Assembly (NCBI GenBank): GCA_965646165.1 | Contig: CBFFYP010000039.1 | Coordinates: forward strand, 1-40,027 | DNA: 40,027 nucleotides | DNA from: MGBC114844 sp910585855 | Lineage (GTDB): Bacteria; Bacillota; Clostridia; Lachnospirales; Lachnospiraceae | Reading direction: 5' to 3' | Part shown: positions 8,695 through 15,859 of the stretch, one piece after another | Layout: each line of letters begins with the position of its first letter | Numbering within the stretch: position 1 is the stretch's first letter | Notes under the pieces: model-generated | Seen by the model: the letters and a program-made list of their open reading frames with translations, nothing else | What the model was told of the DNA's origin: nothing | Database searches by the model: none | Translations under genes and position numbers: made by a program

Positions 8695-9120
8695 ATGGGA
8701 TCGACTTATTTTGGAACAAGTATTAATACAAGTCCCACGATTACCTTACCAGCAGGAGAAAAATTGGAGGATGCACGAGGAATTGCCTTGGTCATTCAGA
8801 ATGGAGCGGTGGTAAAACCAACGGCTGGCGCAAATGTAATTGGCATTTCTATTTTAGAAACGGATGACGTGGTGGAACAGGGAATGGATGTAGATATTCA
8901 GATAAAAGATATTGGAAAGTGGGTAGCTGGAGAAGCGATTTCTGCAGGAGCAGAATTGACAACCAATGCAGAAGGTAAGGCAGTGGCTGCAAAGAATGGA
9001 GATTTTATTACGGCAGTGGCATTAAGTTCTGCATCGAAAGCGGGTACTTGGGTTTCGGTGCAAATCATGAAAGCAGGTTATCAGTCTGCTGCCAAGACAG
9101 AGGGAGGAGAAAACGCATGA
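8695..9120 (+). CDS. Capsid decoration / head fibre protein (DUF2190-like)
   Basis: The 141-residue protein (MGSTYFGTSINTSPTITLPAGEKL...) is rich in G, A, V and T and predicted to be beta-rich, with GEAISAGAELTTNAEGKAVAAKNGDFITAVAL, the pattern of DUF2190-like decoration proteins that coat or stabilise the capsid. I placed the start at 8695 because AAGGAGGATT lies about 9 nt upstream; the longer frame from 8662 lies within the scaffold gene. It overlaps the major capsid gene by 4 nt (ATGA), supporting a joint head role. Confidence 0.75.
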   Translation: MGSTYFGTSINTSPTITLPAGEKLEDARGIALVIQNGAVVKPTAGANVIGISILETDDVVEQGMDVDIQIKDIGKWVAGEAISAGAELTTNAEGKAVAAKNGDFITAVALSSASKAGTWVSVQIMKAGYQSAAKTEGGENA

Positions 9121-10160
9121 GTGGAATTGGAAGAACGGTAAATAGTGCAGCGGAACTGCAGGTACGAATTGCAAAAGGATGGAAACCAAATCGTTATTTA
9201 ACCAATATGAGTATGGCATTTTTTTCAAATGCCAGTGATTATGTAGCGACTCATATTTTTCCTATTTGCCCGGTTGATTTTTCAACGGGCTATTATTATA
9301 TCTATAATAAGGGGGATTTAGCAAGGGATCATGTTCAGCGAAAACCAAAGTTTGGGAAGGTAGCACCTGCGCAAATGGGATATCGTGATGATACTTATAA
9401 GTGTGAAGTAGATCAAATTATTGTAGGGATTGATTCGATTAGTGCGGTGAATTATCAGAGAGCCAATGTGCCACCTTCGATTGATCCAAGACGAACAAGA
9501 AACCGTTTTATTGTGGATCAGCAACTGCTTCATTTAGATGTTATGTTTGCAAAACGATTCTTTCATGTGGGTGTTTGGAAAAATGAATATGAAGGAATCG
9601 TATCGGGAACGACGGCTGGTTCAAGTCAGTTTATTAAATTTTCTGATGCAAATTCCGATCCCATTAGTTTTTTTGATGCTAGAAAGAGGGAAATTAAATT
9701 AAATGGAAGGCGGATGCCGAACAAGCTCACATTGGGATATGATACGTTTAATGCATTAAAGGAACATCCTGATTTGTTAGAGCGAGTAAAGTATACTGGG
9801 AGTACAGCAAATCCAGCTAAGGTGAATGAACGTGTATTGGCAGAATTATTTGGTGTAGAGGAAGTAAAAGTATTGGATGCCACTTATAATATGGCAGAGG
9901 AAGGGCAGCCGGATCAAATGCAGTTTATTTGTGAACCAGATGGAGCATTACTTACCTACACGACAGCAAATCCAAGTATTGATGAACCGTCTGCTGGCTA
10001 TATTTTCACATGGGACATGCTAGGAAATGGAAACTGGATGGGAACAGATGTTTTTGAAGGAGAAGGTGGTACTCATTCGGAATTTATGGAAGGGCTGATG
10101 TCTACGGATATGAAAAAGACTTGTGATGATTTGGCTTGTTATATGAAGGGATGTGTATAA
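9117..10160 (+). CDS. Major capsid protein
   Basis: The 347-residue protein starts at the ATGA overlap (MSGIGRTVNSAAELQ). Position right after scaffold and decoration genes, its length, and the stretches RVKYTGSTANPAKVNERVLAELFGVEEVKVLDATYN and YIFTWDMLGNGNW fit the major capsid proteins of Mu-like/transposable-type head modules in Firmicutes, presumably with an HK97 fold. The upstream frame to 9048 reads inside the decoration gene and is not used. It would be the most abundant virion protein. The family call is from gene order plus general sequence features. Confidence 0.82.
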   Translation: MSGIGRTVNSAAELQVRIAKGWKPNRYLTNMSMAFFSNASDYVATHIFPICPVDFSTGYYYIYNKGDLARDHVQRKPKFGKVAPAQMGYRDDTYKCEVDQIIVGIDSISAVNYQRANVPPSIDPRRTRNRFIVDQQLLHLDVMFAKRFFHVGVWKNEYEGIVSGTTAGSSQFIKFSDANSDPISFFDARKREIKLNGRRMPNKLTLGYDTFNALKEHPDLLERVKYTGSTANPAKVNERVLAELFGVEEVKVLDATYNMAEEGQPDQMQFICEPDGALLTYTTANPSIDEPSAGYIFTWDMLGNGNWMGTDVFEGEGGTHSEFMEGLMSTDMKKTCDDLACYMKGCV

Positions 10161-10170
10161 AGGGGGAGGA

Positions 10171-10449
10171 ATGATGTATTTATGTGAAAAACGATTGCAG
10201 ATCGGAAGTGTGATTTACTATCCCGGTGATTATATTTCCGATGCTGTACTTCTTCCACAAAGAATTCCGAAGTTATTAAAGAGCCAGTATATTTCAGAAA
10301 TTAGAGAAATGGTACAAACGTCAGAATCGCTCCATACTTTGGAAGGAAGGATAGCAGAAGATTTGCAAAAAACAATGTCTGGAAAGCAAAGAACCGAACC
10401 GAAGTCTATGACAAAAGTGCAGAAATTAAAAGGTGGCGATAGAAAGTGA
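10171..10449 (+). CDS. Small head-tail region protein, unknown
   Basis: About 92 residues; the start is one of two adjacent ATGs (10171 or 10174) after GGGGGAGGA, and the second has more normal spacing. The first half (YLCEKRLQIGSVIYYPGDYISDAVL) is compact and beta-like; the rest is basic and helical (KQRTEPKSMTKVQKLKGG). I cannot assign a family. It sits between capsid and connector genes, where small capsid-associated proteins are common. Confidence 0.6.
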   Translation: MMYLCEKRLQIGSVIYYPGDYISDAVLLPQRIPKLLKSQYISEIREMVQTSESLHTLEGRIAEDLQKTMSGKQRTEPKSMTKVQKLKGGDRK

Positions 10450-10853
10450 TGTATAGTTATAACCCGTTACAAATTCATATATTTTGTGTAGATCGCATGA
10501 GGTTTGAGTTAGGTGATATTATGGTAGAGGGTGGTTCGGATACCGCTGCCTTGAGTGATGAAGAAATTCAGGCAGCGATAGACAGCTATCCGAATTCTTG
10601 GAAGCGGGCAAAATTGATGCTATTAGAAAGTTTGTGTCGGCGTTTTGCTTATGAGGTGGATACTAAGACTGGTCCTTTATGGCTGTATATGCAGGAGAGA
10701 GCAAAGCTGTGGAGAGAGGATTATGAGAGATTAAAAAAAGAAGTATCCGTTGAATCCTGCAGTATACCAATGTTTCAAGGTGGAACGGATTCCAATAAGC
10801 CGCCGTATTTTTATACAGGTATGCAGCAGAATGGAAGGGCGAGAGGTTTATGA
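10449..10853 (+). CDS. Head-tail connector protein (gp6/Ad1-like)
   Basis: The 134-residue protein is largely helical (LSDEEIQAAIDSYPNSWKRAKLMLLESLCRRFAYEVDTKTG), with the size and position of the adaptor that docks on the portal (HK97 gp6/SPP1 gp15-like). The start overlaps the previous stop (TGATG). It ends in a 4-nt overlap with the next gene, where codon use changes. The function is inferred from position and helical character. Confidence 0.6.
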   Translation: MYSYNPLQIHIFCVDRMRFELGDIMVEGGSDTAALSDEEIQAAIDSYPNSWKRAKLMLLESLCRRFAYEVDTKTGPLWLYMQERAKLWREDYERLKKEVSVESCSIPMFQGGTDSNKPPYFYTGMQQNGRARGL

Positions 10854-11206
10854 ACAACGCAAGATTGATGTATCTTAGACCGGGAAATATGTTCAAGGAA
10901 TTCATTATTGAGAATACTGGTCAGGAAGTAAGCAGTACCGGCAGAGTGGTAAACAAACATTTTGGAAACGGTACAAAAACGCTGAAAGGCTGTCTTGCAA
11001 AAGCGACGGAAAAGGATATTGAAAACCACAGCTTACCGGATCATATCGTGACGCATACCATAGTCCAAAGCGGAACGCCGAGGGCAAAAAGGACAGACAG
11101 GCTTATCTTAGGAGATAGGCTTTTTTACATCTGTGATGTGGACGATACTGGAGGGCTGGGAATATCAACACTGTACTATGCGGAAGAAAGGCGTGATGTA
11201 AGATGA
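10850..11206 (+). CDS. Head closure / head-tail joining protein
   Basis: The 118-residue protein has repeated short beta segments (HFGNGTKTLKGCLAKAT, DHIVTHTIVQSGTPRAKRTDRL, LFYICDVDDTGGLGISTLYYAEE) resembling the stopper proteins of the SPP1 gp16/phage head-tail joining family that plug the connector. It overlaps both neighbours by 4 nt. This gene begins the block with different codon use (Arg by AGA/AGG/CGT, few CGA/CGG). The family assignment is moderate. Confidence 0.65.
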   Translation: MNNARLMYLRPGNMFKEFIIENTGQEVSSTGRVVNKHFGNGTKTLKGCLAKATEKDIENHSLPDHIVTHTIVQSGTPRAKRTDRLILGDRLFYICDVDDTGGLGISTLYYAEERRDVR

Positions 11207-11643
11207 CACCAGCAAAAGCTCCAGAGGGAGTAAAAGAAGCGGTAAAAAATACCGTAAAGAGTATTAACCGACAGGTAAGGTCAAGAGGCACGAGGGTAAA
11301 GAACGCTTTGAGAAATGCGGAACTTGAAGTCCTGAGAGGAAAGCGTAGCGGTAGGAAATATCGAAAGCCAAATTCCAAAAGACGATATACAGCGTCAGCA
11401 CCGGGAGAACCACCAGCGAGGCGTATAGGTGCGCTACGGCTTAATTGGACTGGAGGCGTTGAAGTATCGGCTAATTTGTTAGAAAGTACAAAGGTAATAG
11501 CGTACATAGAAAGCCAGACACCATATGCTGGTTATCTGGAGAATGGCACAAGCAAAATAGCGGCGAGACCTTATGTAGATAGGATAAAGGAAAAGGCACA
11601 GCCGGAGGTTGATAGGATTATGAGCGAAGATTATTCGCAGTAG
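11203..11643 (+). CDS. Neck / tail completion protein (HK97 gp10-like)
   Basis: The 146-residue basic protein has the hallmark SAPGEPPARRIGALR and YAGYLENGTSKIAARPYVDRI motifs of the HK97 gp10-like family, which joins the tail to the head connector. The N-terminal 50 residues are strongly basic. It overlaps the previous gene by 4 nt and is followed by the tail terminator region, matching the standard order. Confidence 0.82.
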   Translation: MTPAKAPEGVKEAVKNTVKSINRQVRSRGTRVKNALRNAELEVLRGKRSGRKYRKPNSKRRYTASAPGEPPARRIGALRLNWTGGVEVSANLLESTKVIAYIESQTPYAGYLENGTSKIAARPYVDRIKEKAQPEVDRIMSEDYSQ

Positions 11644-11652
11644 GAGGTAGAC

Positions 11653-11964
11653 ATGGCACTAATAACAGAAAAGCCAGAATCGGTATTTGATACGTCAGAA
11701 GTTAAGATTGGTTATCTCCTGTATGCAAAGCATTTTTCATGGAAAGAGGGAAGAGGCGGGTTTGTCGCTGCTGTTACCGACAAGGAGATTGTGGTGCAGT
11801 ATCACCCCAGAATCGGTAATGTGACAAATCACTTTATTATGCAGGCTAAAGATGTAGTGGCTGGAGATTGGGAAATCCGATACTCTGCCGATTTATCAGA
11901 GGTTACAGCATATCCCGTACCAGAAAATGATAGTACAGGTGATACATCGGAAATAGAGGTATGA
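11653..11964 (+). CDS. Small neck-region protein (possibly DUF5026)
   Basis: The 103-residue protein (VKIGYLLYAKHFSWKEGRGGFVAAVTDKEIVVQYHPRIGNVTNHF) looks like an SH3-like small beta-barrel and may belong to DUF5026, a family I associate with Clostridia phage neck regions. AGGAGGTAGAC gives a clear start. The acidic tail (ENDSTGDTSEIEV) overlaps the next gene by 4 nt. The role is unknown beyond an association with tail completion. Confidence 0.6.
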   Translation: MALITEKPESVFDTSEVKIGYLLYAKHFSWKEGRGGFVAAVTDKEIVVQYHPRIGNVTNHFIMQAKDVVAGDWEIRYSADLSEVTAYPVPENDSTGDTSEIEV

Positions 11965-12854
11965 CGCACATGATACTGGAAGAGCTTATCTATAAGAGAT
12001 TTACAGAATCGGAGAAGCTGGCAGATATGCTGGCAACGTTTTCTGGCAGTCCAGCTGTATTTAGTCCGGCTGCACCAGAGGATAATCAGTCCGGCTGGCG
12101 AGGAAAATCACAGTACCCACGTCTGATATACAATTATGATTTACAGGCAAACGAAGAAAGAAACAGTGCTGGTACATTATCCGTCTTTGTGTACTGCCAG
12201 AACACGCAGGATGCAGAGGAAGTAACGCCGGAAGGAATTGAACCATTTGTAAGAGATTGCCTAAAAGACGTACTGCTTAAATCAACAGACGGTTCTATCT
12301 ATGCGTTTGCATGGGCGAGGTCAGACGCTTTCGAGATGGAGGAAAAGAGAAATGACCTGATTATGGGGACAGAAATCAGGTTTGACATTCTGGAGTACGC
12401 AAGTCAGGAAACGACAGACCCAGATCCAATCATTGCGACAAGTAGGTATATTAAGGAAATGTACCCTGATTGTGTAGTATTAGGGGTGGATGTTGTGGCA
12501 GAGATAACAAAGGCTTCTAAGGAAAAGCCAGTTATTTACTGCCGATTAACAAATGCTGAACTGGCAGAGCAAACCAATACAGTGGTATGGCTGGACGGAA
12601 AAATTTCCGTCCATATTTTATGCCCTGATAGCGGAGTGAGGCGGAAAATGGCTATGGCAATCGTACAGAGCCTATCCCTCTCTGGGGAGATTATCTTGGT
12701 TGATAAGTCCCCTATGTTTATTCGCCGGTTGCAGATAGATAACAAATCAGACTATCTCAAAGACGGTCAGATTTTCATTACCGGCAGATATGGATTACTT
12801 CGTTATAAGGCGAAACCATACGAGCTGAACCATGCAACAGTAAATTACAGTTAG
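11961..12854 (+). CDS. Two-domain tail terminator-like protein
   Basis: The 297-residue protein appears to contain two related halves. Residues ~1-148 resemble a tail terminator (YPRLIYNYDLQANEERNSAGTLSVFVYC... IEPFVRDCLKDVL); residues ~165-297 repeat the pattern (KPVIYCRLTNAELAEQTNTVVWLDGKISVHILC... MAMAIVQSLSL). Tail terminators cap the tube and are usually about 140 residues, so this is a duplication or fusion. The start is at 11961 (ATGA-type overlap) or 11970 (better spacing from AGAGGT). It lies immediately before the sheath gene and its small partner. Confidence 0.6.
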   Translation: MTHMILEELIYKRFTESEKLADMLATFSGSPAVFSPAAPEDNQSGWRGKSQYPRLIYNYDLQANEERNSAGTLSVFVYCQNTQDAEEVTPEGIEPFVRDCLKDVLLKSTDGSIYAFAWARSDAFEMEEKRNDLIMGTEIRFDILEYASQETTDPDPIIATSRYIKEMYPDCVVLGVDVVAEITKASKEKPVIYCRLTNAELAEQTNTVVWLDGKISVHILCPDSGVRRKMAMAIVQSLSLSGEIILVDKSPMFIRRLQIDNKSDYLKDGQIFITGRYGLLRYKAKPYELNHATVNYS

Positions 12855-12867
12855 GAGGTATGAGGTT

Positions 12868-13128
12868 ATGGCAGCGGCAAAAGAAAAGACCACAACTGCT
12901 GATTCAGAAACGAAAACCGAAGCGATAGAAGCACAGGTGAAATCTGAATCAGTAAAGCAGACAGAATCTATTTATATGGCAGAGGAGTTGTCTGCAAATG
13001 CAGGACACTTGTTTGGAGTAAAAGCAGAGTGTGTGGCGGCTGCATTAAAAATCGCTGGAATCAGTGAGTGTACCGTTTCCAAAACAAAAGAAATTGTCAA
13101 AGAATTTATGAAAAAGGAGGTTCAATAA
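12868..13128 (+). CDS. Small pre-sheath protein
   Basis: The 86-residue protein has a disordered Ala/Glu/Lys-rich N-terminal half and a folded C-terminal motif, YMAEELSANAGHLFGVKAECVAAALKIAG, which I recognise as a small conserved protein found directly before tail sheath genes in Clostridia phages. It has strong SD sequence and ends 2 nt before the sheath start. A sheath partner or assembly helper is likely but unproven. Confidence 0.6.
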   Translation: MAAAKEKTTTADSETKTEAIEAQVKSESVKQTESIYMAEELSANAGHLFGVKAECVAAALKIAGISECTVSKTKEIVKEFMKKEVQ

Positions 13129-13130
13129 TA

Positions 13131-14537
13131 ATGGCAGAAACCTACATTGTTGGAGAAACAAAGACAAGACCGGGTGCATATTTCAATATCCAGAAACAGG
13201 GTATAAATGCGGCATCTGATGTTATTAACGGTGTGACTGCGGTATGTTTTAAATCCGACTTTGGACCGCTGAATCAGGTGGTGGAGCTTAGCAGAAACGA
13301 CGGTTACGAAGATACTTTTGGCAATGGCGGCACGACAGACGCTATTCAGGAAGTTATCAGCGGAGGAGCACAGACAATCCTTGCTTGTAGAGTAGGCAAT
13401 GGTGGTACAGCGGCAACAATTACGCTGAACGACGAGGGAGGAGAGGCAGCGGTAACAATTACGGCGGTTTATCCGGGAAAAAAGGAATTTACGGTGACAA
13501 TCAGAGAGAAACTGTCTGACCGTACCATAAAGGAGTGCATTATTTACGCTGGAACGATGGAGTTTGAGAAAGTCGAGTTTACGGCTGGAGAGGGAGAGGC
13601 TGCAGCTCTGGTCGAAGCTCTTTCTGCTTCCAAGAAGTTCAAGGCAGAGTTAAAGACAGGTAAGGGTATAGCGGTAATGCTTAATGTATCGCAGAGTATT
13701 TTTACAACTGGTACAGATCCGCAGATAACAATTAGTGATTACTCAAATGCGTATATGCAGATTGAACCTTACGACTTTAACACAATCTGTGTGGATACGG
13801 AAGATCCGGCGGTACACCTTTTGTTACAGGCGTTTCTGGAGCGTGTGTTTAACGTTGGTACGTTGGGTATGGGAGTTGTAGCCGAAACATGCTCTGTTGA
13901 CTATGACACCAGAACAGCACATGCGGCGGCGTTTAATGATAAGAAAATGCACTATGTACTTAATGCACATATCAGTGAACAGGGAACGGAGATTGATGGA
14001 TACCGTACAGCTGCAAGGTTGGCTGGAATGATTGGAGCGTGTGCTTCTAATTCTTCCTTAACACATACGGTTATCAATGGATTTACTGAAATTCTTGAAA
14101 GGCTGACAAATTCGCAAATTATCGCAGCGGAGAAGAAAGGGTGTATCGTTCTTTCCTACAACAGCGCAAAGCAGGTATGGATTGACAACGCAATTAATAC
14201 CCTTATCACTCCAGCAGACAATGAAGATGATGGCTGGAAGAAAATTAGGAGAGTGAAGACCAGATTTGAGCTTATTCGCAGAATGAACGTGACAGCAGAT
14301 AACCTTGTCGGAAAAGTTGACAATGATAAGAACGGCAGAGCAACCGTTACCAGTCAGTTACAGGCAGTCGGTAATTCAATGGTTGCGGAAGGCAAGCTAA
14401 TATTATGCACCGTATCGGAAAGTTCTGTTTATACAGCGGATGGAGATAGTGCATGGTTTGAAATTGGAGTAGTTGACAAGGATAGTATGGAGCATATCTA
14501 TCTCACATACAAATTCCAGTTCAGCACAAATGCATAA
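13131..14537 (+). CDS. xkdK: Tail sheath protein (XkdK-like)
   Basis: The 468-residue contractile sheath subunit begins MAETYIVGETKTRPGAYFNI, the typical N-terminus with the RPGAYFN motif. The conserved C-terminal half includes YRTAARLAGMIGACASNSSLTHTVI and an insertion-strand C-terminus (MEHIYLTYKFQF). AAGGAGG at about 13115 selects the ATG at 13131; the frame further upstream reads inside the previous gene. It polymerises around the tube and contracts on infection. Bases 13858-13887 are identical to CRISPR spacer 7 of this same window (30492-30521). Confidence 0.92.
   Translation: MAETYIVGETKTRPGAYFNIQKQGINAASDVINGVTAVCFKSDFGPLNQVVELSRNDGYEDTFGNGGTTDAIQEVISGGAQTILACRVGNGGTAATITLNDEGGEAAVTITAVYPGKKEFTVTIREKLSDRTIKECIIYAGTMEFEKVEFTAGEGEAAALVEALSASKKFKAELKTGKGIAVMLNVSQSIFTTGTDPQITISDYSNAYMQIEPYDFNTICVDTEDPAVHLLLQAFLERVFNVGTLGMGVVAETCSVDYDTRTAHAAAFNDKKMHYVLNAHISEQGTEIDGYRTAARLAGMIGACASNSSLTHTVINGFTEILERLTNSQIIAAEKKGCIVLSYNSAKQVWIDNAINTLITPADNEDDGWKKIRRVKTRFELIRRMNVTADNLVGKVDNDKNGRATVTSQLQAVGNSMVAEGKLILCTVSESSVYTADGDSAWFEIGVVDKDSMEHIYLTYKFQFSTNA
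13858..13887 (+). other. Protospacer matching CRISPR spacer 7
   Basis: All 30 bases, from GTACGTTGGGTATGG to GTAGCCGAAA, equal spacer 7 at 30492-30521 on the same strand. The flanks are TTAACGTTG on the 5' side and CATGCTCTG on the 3' side of the plus strand. It encodes GTLGMGVVAE of the sheath protein. Confidence 0.95.
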
Positions 14538-14552
14538 AGGAGGTAACGAGAA

Positions 14553-15011
14553 ATGATTAATACAAGAGCAGCTGGAGACGCACGTCATGCTAGAACAGGT
14601 AAAGATGGTGCGTTTTACAATGCGGATGGTGTACTTTTGGCAACAGTTGAATCGTTTACGTCTAACGTATCTTTCAACAATTCTTCCTATGCCGTATTAG
14701 GCAACGCACAGGAGTTGGAAACAGCGAACACTTTTAAGGTAACGCTTACAATGTCACAGATTGTTATTGAAGATGATGCTTTCATTCAGGAACTTATAGA
14801 AGCTATGAAAACCCAGACAATGCCGTATTGGAATTTTCAGGGCACGCTCAATGGAAGAAACGGCTCGGAACAGAGAATGGTGTACAGCGAGTGTGTACCG
14901 TCAGGACAGGTTGACTTGCAGAACATTACTACAGGAGACGTGGTTAAGAGAGCTTGGAATTTTGCGGTAAACCAGCCGCCTGATTTACAGAGCTTGCTTA
15001 GTATTGACTAA
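14553..15011 (+). CDS. xkdM: Tail tube protein (XkdM-like)
   Basis: The 152-residue protein (RAAGDARHARTGKDGAFYNADGVLLATVESF... WNFAVNQPPDLQSLL) fits the XkdM-like tube family: KDG near the N-terminus, beta-rich body and hydrophobic end. It forms the inner tube below the sheath, and its gene follows the sheath gene by 15 nt with AAAGGAGG. A strong terminator lies downstream, which would allow sheath and tube to be made in excess over later tail proteins. Confidence 0.88.
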   Translation: MINTRAAGDARHARTGKDGAFYNADGVLLATVESFTSNVSFNNSSYAVLGNAQELETANTFKVTLTMSQIVIEDDAFIQELIEAMKTQTMPYWNFQGTLNGRNGSEQRMVYSECVPSGQVDLQNITTGDVVKRAWNFAVNQPPDLQSLLSID

Positions 15012-15056
15012 GCATCGACTTAGCAGGAGCGAAAGGTAACAGAATAAATAACATTC

Positions 15057-15093
15057 AGAGAGGGTGCAGGGAAGATATGCTCTCTCTTTTTTA
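15057..15093 (+). terminator. Terminator between tail tube and tail chaperone genes
   Basis: AGAGAG plus an inner GTGCA/TATGC-type stem pairs with CTCTCT, and is followed at once by TTTTTTATT. It lies 45 nt after the tube gene inside an otherwise continuous tail operon, so it is probably leaky and sets stoichiometry. Confidence 0.7.
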
Positions 15094-15125
15094 TTACAAT
15101 TTTTTGATTATAGGAGGAAAACATT

Positions 15126-15692
15126 ATGCCAGAATACAAGACAAAACCAACCGTAGGAATTATAAATGAGGAAACAGCAACAGAGGCAAATGTACCAGTT
15201 CAGGAGATAGAGCTTACTGAAGAGGAAGCAAAGAATCAGATTCGATTGAACGAGGAGGACTTCATTCAGGGACTTATCGAGGCTGCCAACTACACTAATG
15301 ATGAAACACAGCCTATCGAGATTGTCAGAAACGGTAAACTGTTTTTTGCGTTCAGCGTTAGACCTCTTTCTGAGGACGAGTACGACAGGTGCAAGAAGAA
15401 ATGGACTAAATATGTGAGAAATAAGCAGTTCGGAATGAAGTTACCGGAGGAAACAAACAACATCAAGTATAGAGCTGCCCTTATTCATACTGCTACAGTA
15501 AAGGCAGACAGAGAAAAACTTTGGGATAACAAGAAAGTCTGGGAGTCACTTAGAAATAAGGGATTACAGATTTTAAGCGGCTTGGACGTAATCGAATACT
15601 GCTTAAAGGCAGGAGAAAAGGACAGGGTGCTTGACATTATTGATAATATCAGCGGTTACGACAGCAACCTTGAGGAAGTAGCAAAAAACTAA
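15126..15692 (+). CDS. xkdN: Tail assembly chaperone, short form (XkdN-like, gpG-type)
   Basis: The 188-residue protein precedes the tape-measure gene, as tail chaperones do. It has the acidic N-terminus and conserved core (LSEDEYDRCKKKWTK... IEYCLKAGEKDRVLDII) of XkdN-like proteins. The zero frame stops at TAA 15690-15692, immediately after the slippery heptamer A AAA AAC (15683-15689). Chaperone short and long forms bind the tape-measure protein and recruit tube subunits. Confidence 0.85.
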   Translation: MPEYKTKPTVGIINEETATEANVPVQEIELTEEEAKNQIRLNEEDFIQGLIEAANYTNDETQPIEIVRNGKLFFAFSVRPLSEDEYDRCKKKWTKYVRNKQFGMKLPEETNNIKYRAALIHTATVKADREKLWDNKKVWESLRNKGLQILSGLDVIEYCLKAGEKDRVLDIIDNISGYDSNLEEVAKN

Positions 15693-15859
15693 TTGAAGCT
15701 GGTGGAAAAACCTGTTTGCTACATCATATTTTTCAGCGGACAGGAATCACGCCAGACGAATTTTACCAAAAGCCCAAAGGTGTACAGGCGTTTATGCTGG
15801 CTTCCATAAGAATTTATATAGAATCATCACAACCGAAAGGAGGAGGGGATAATGGCTGA
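15126..15859 (+). CDS. Tail assembly chaperone, long form by programmed -1 frameshift (gpGT-type)
   Basis: A -1 slip on A AAA AAC (15683-15689) lets reading continue in the minus-one frame from CTA 15689 for 56 more codons to TGA 15857-15859, giving about 244 residues. The extension reads LIEAGGKTCLLHHIFQRTGI and continues through TPDEFYQKPKGVQAFMLAS, clearly a conserved coding sequence with no start of its own. It overlaps the tape-measure start by 8 nt. This gpG/gpGT-type arrangement is widespread in long-tailed phages. Confidence 0.85.

Noticed and set aside
9048..9116. N-terminal extension of the major capsid gene
   Set aside because: Lies inside the decoration gene in another frame; the ATGA overlap at 9117 is the better start.
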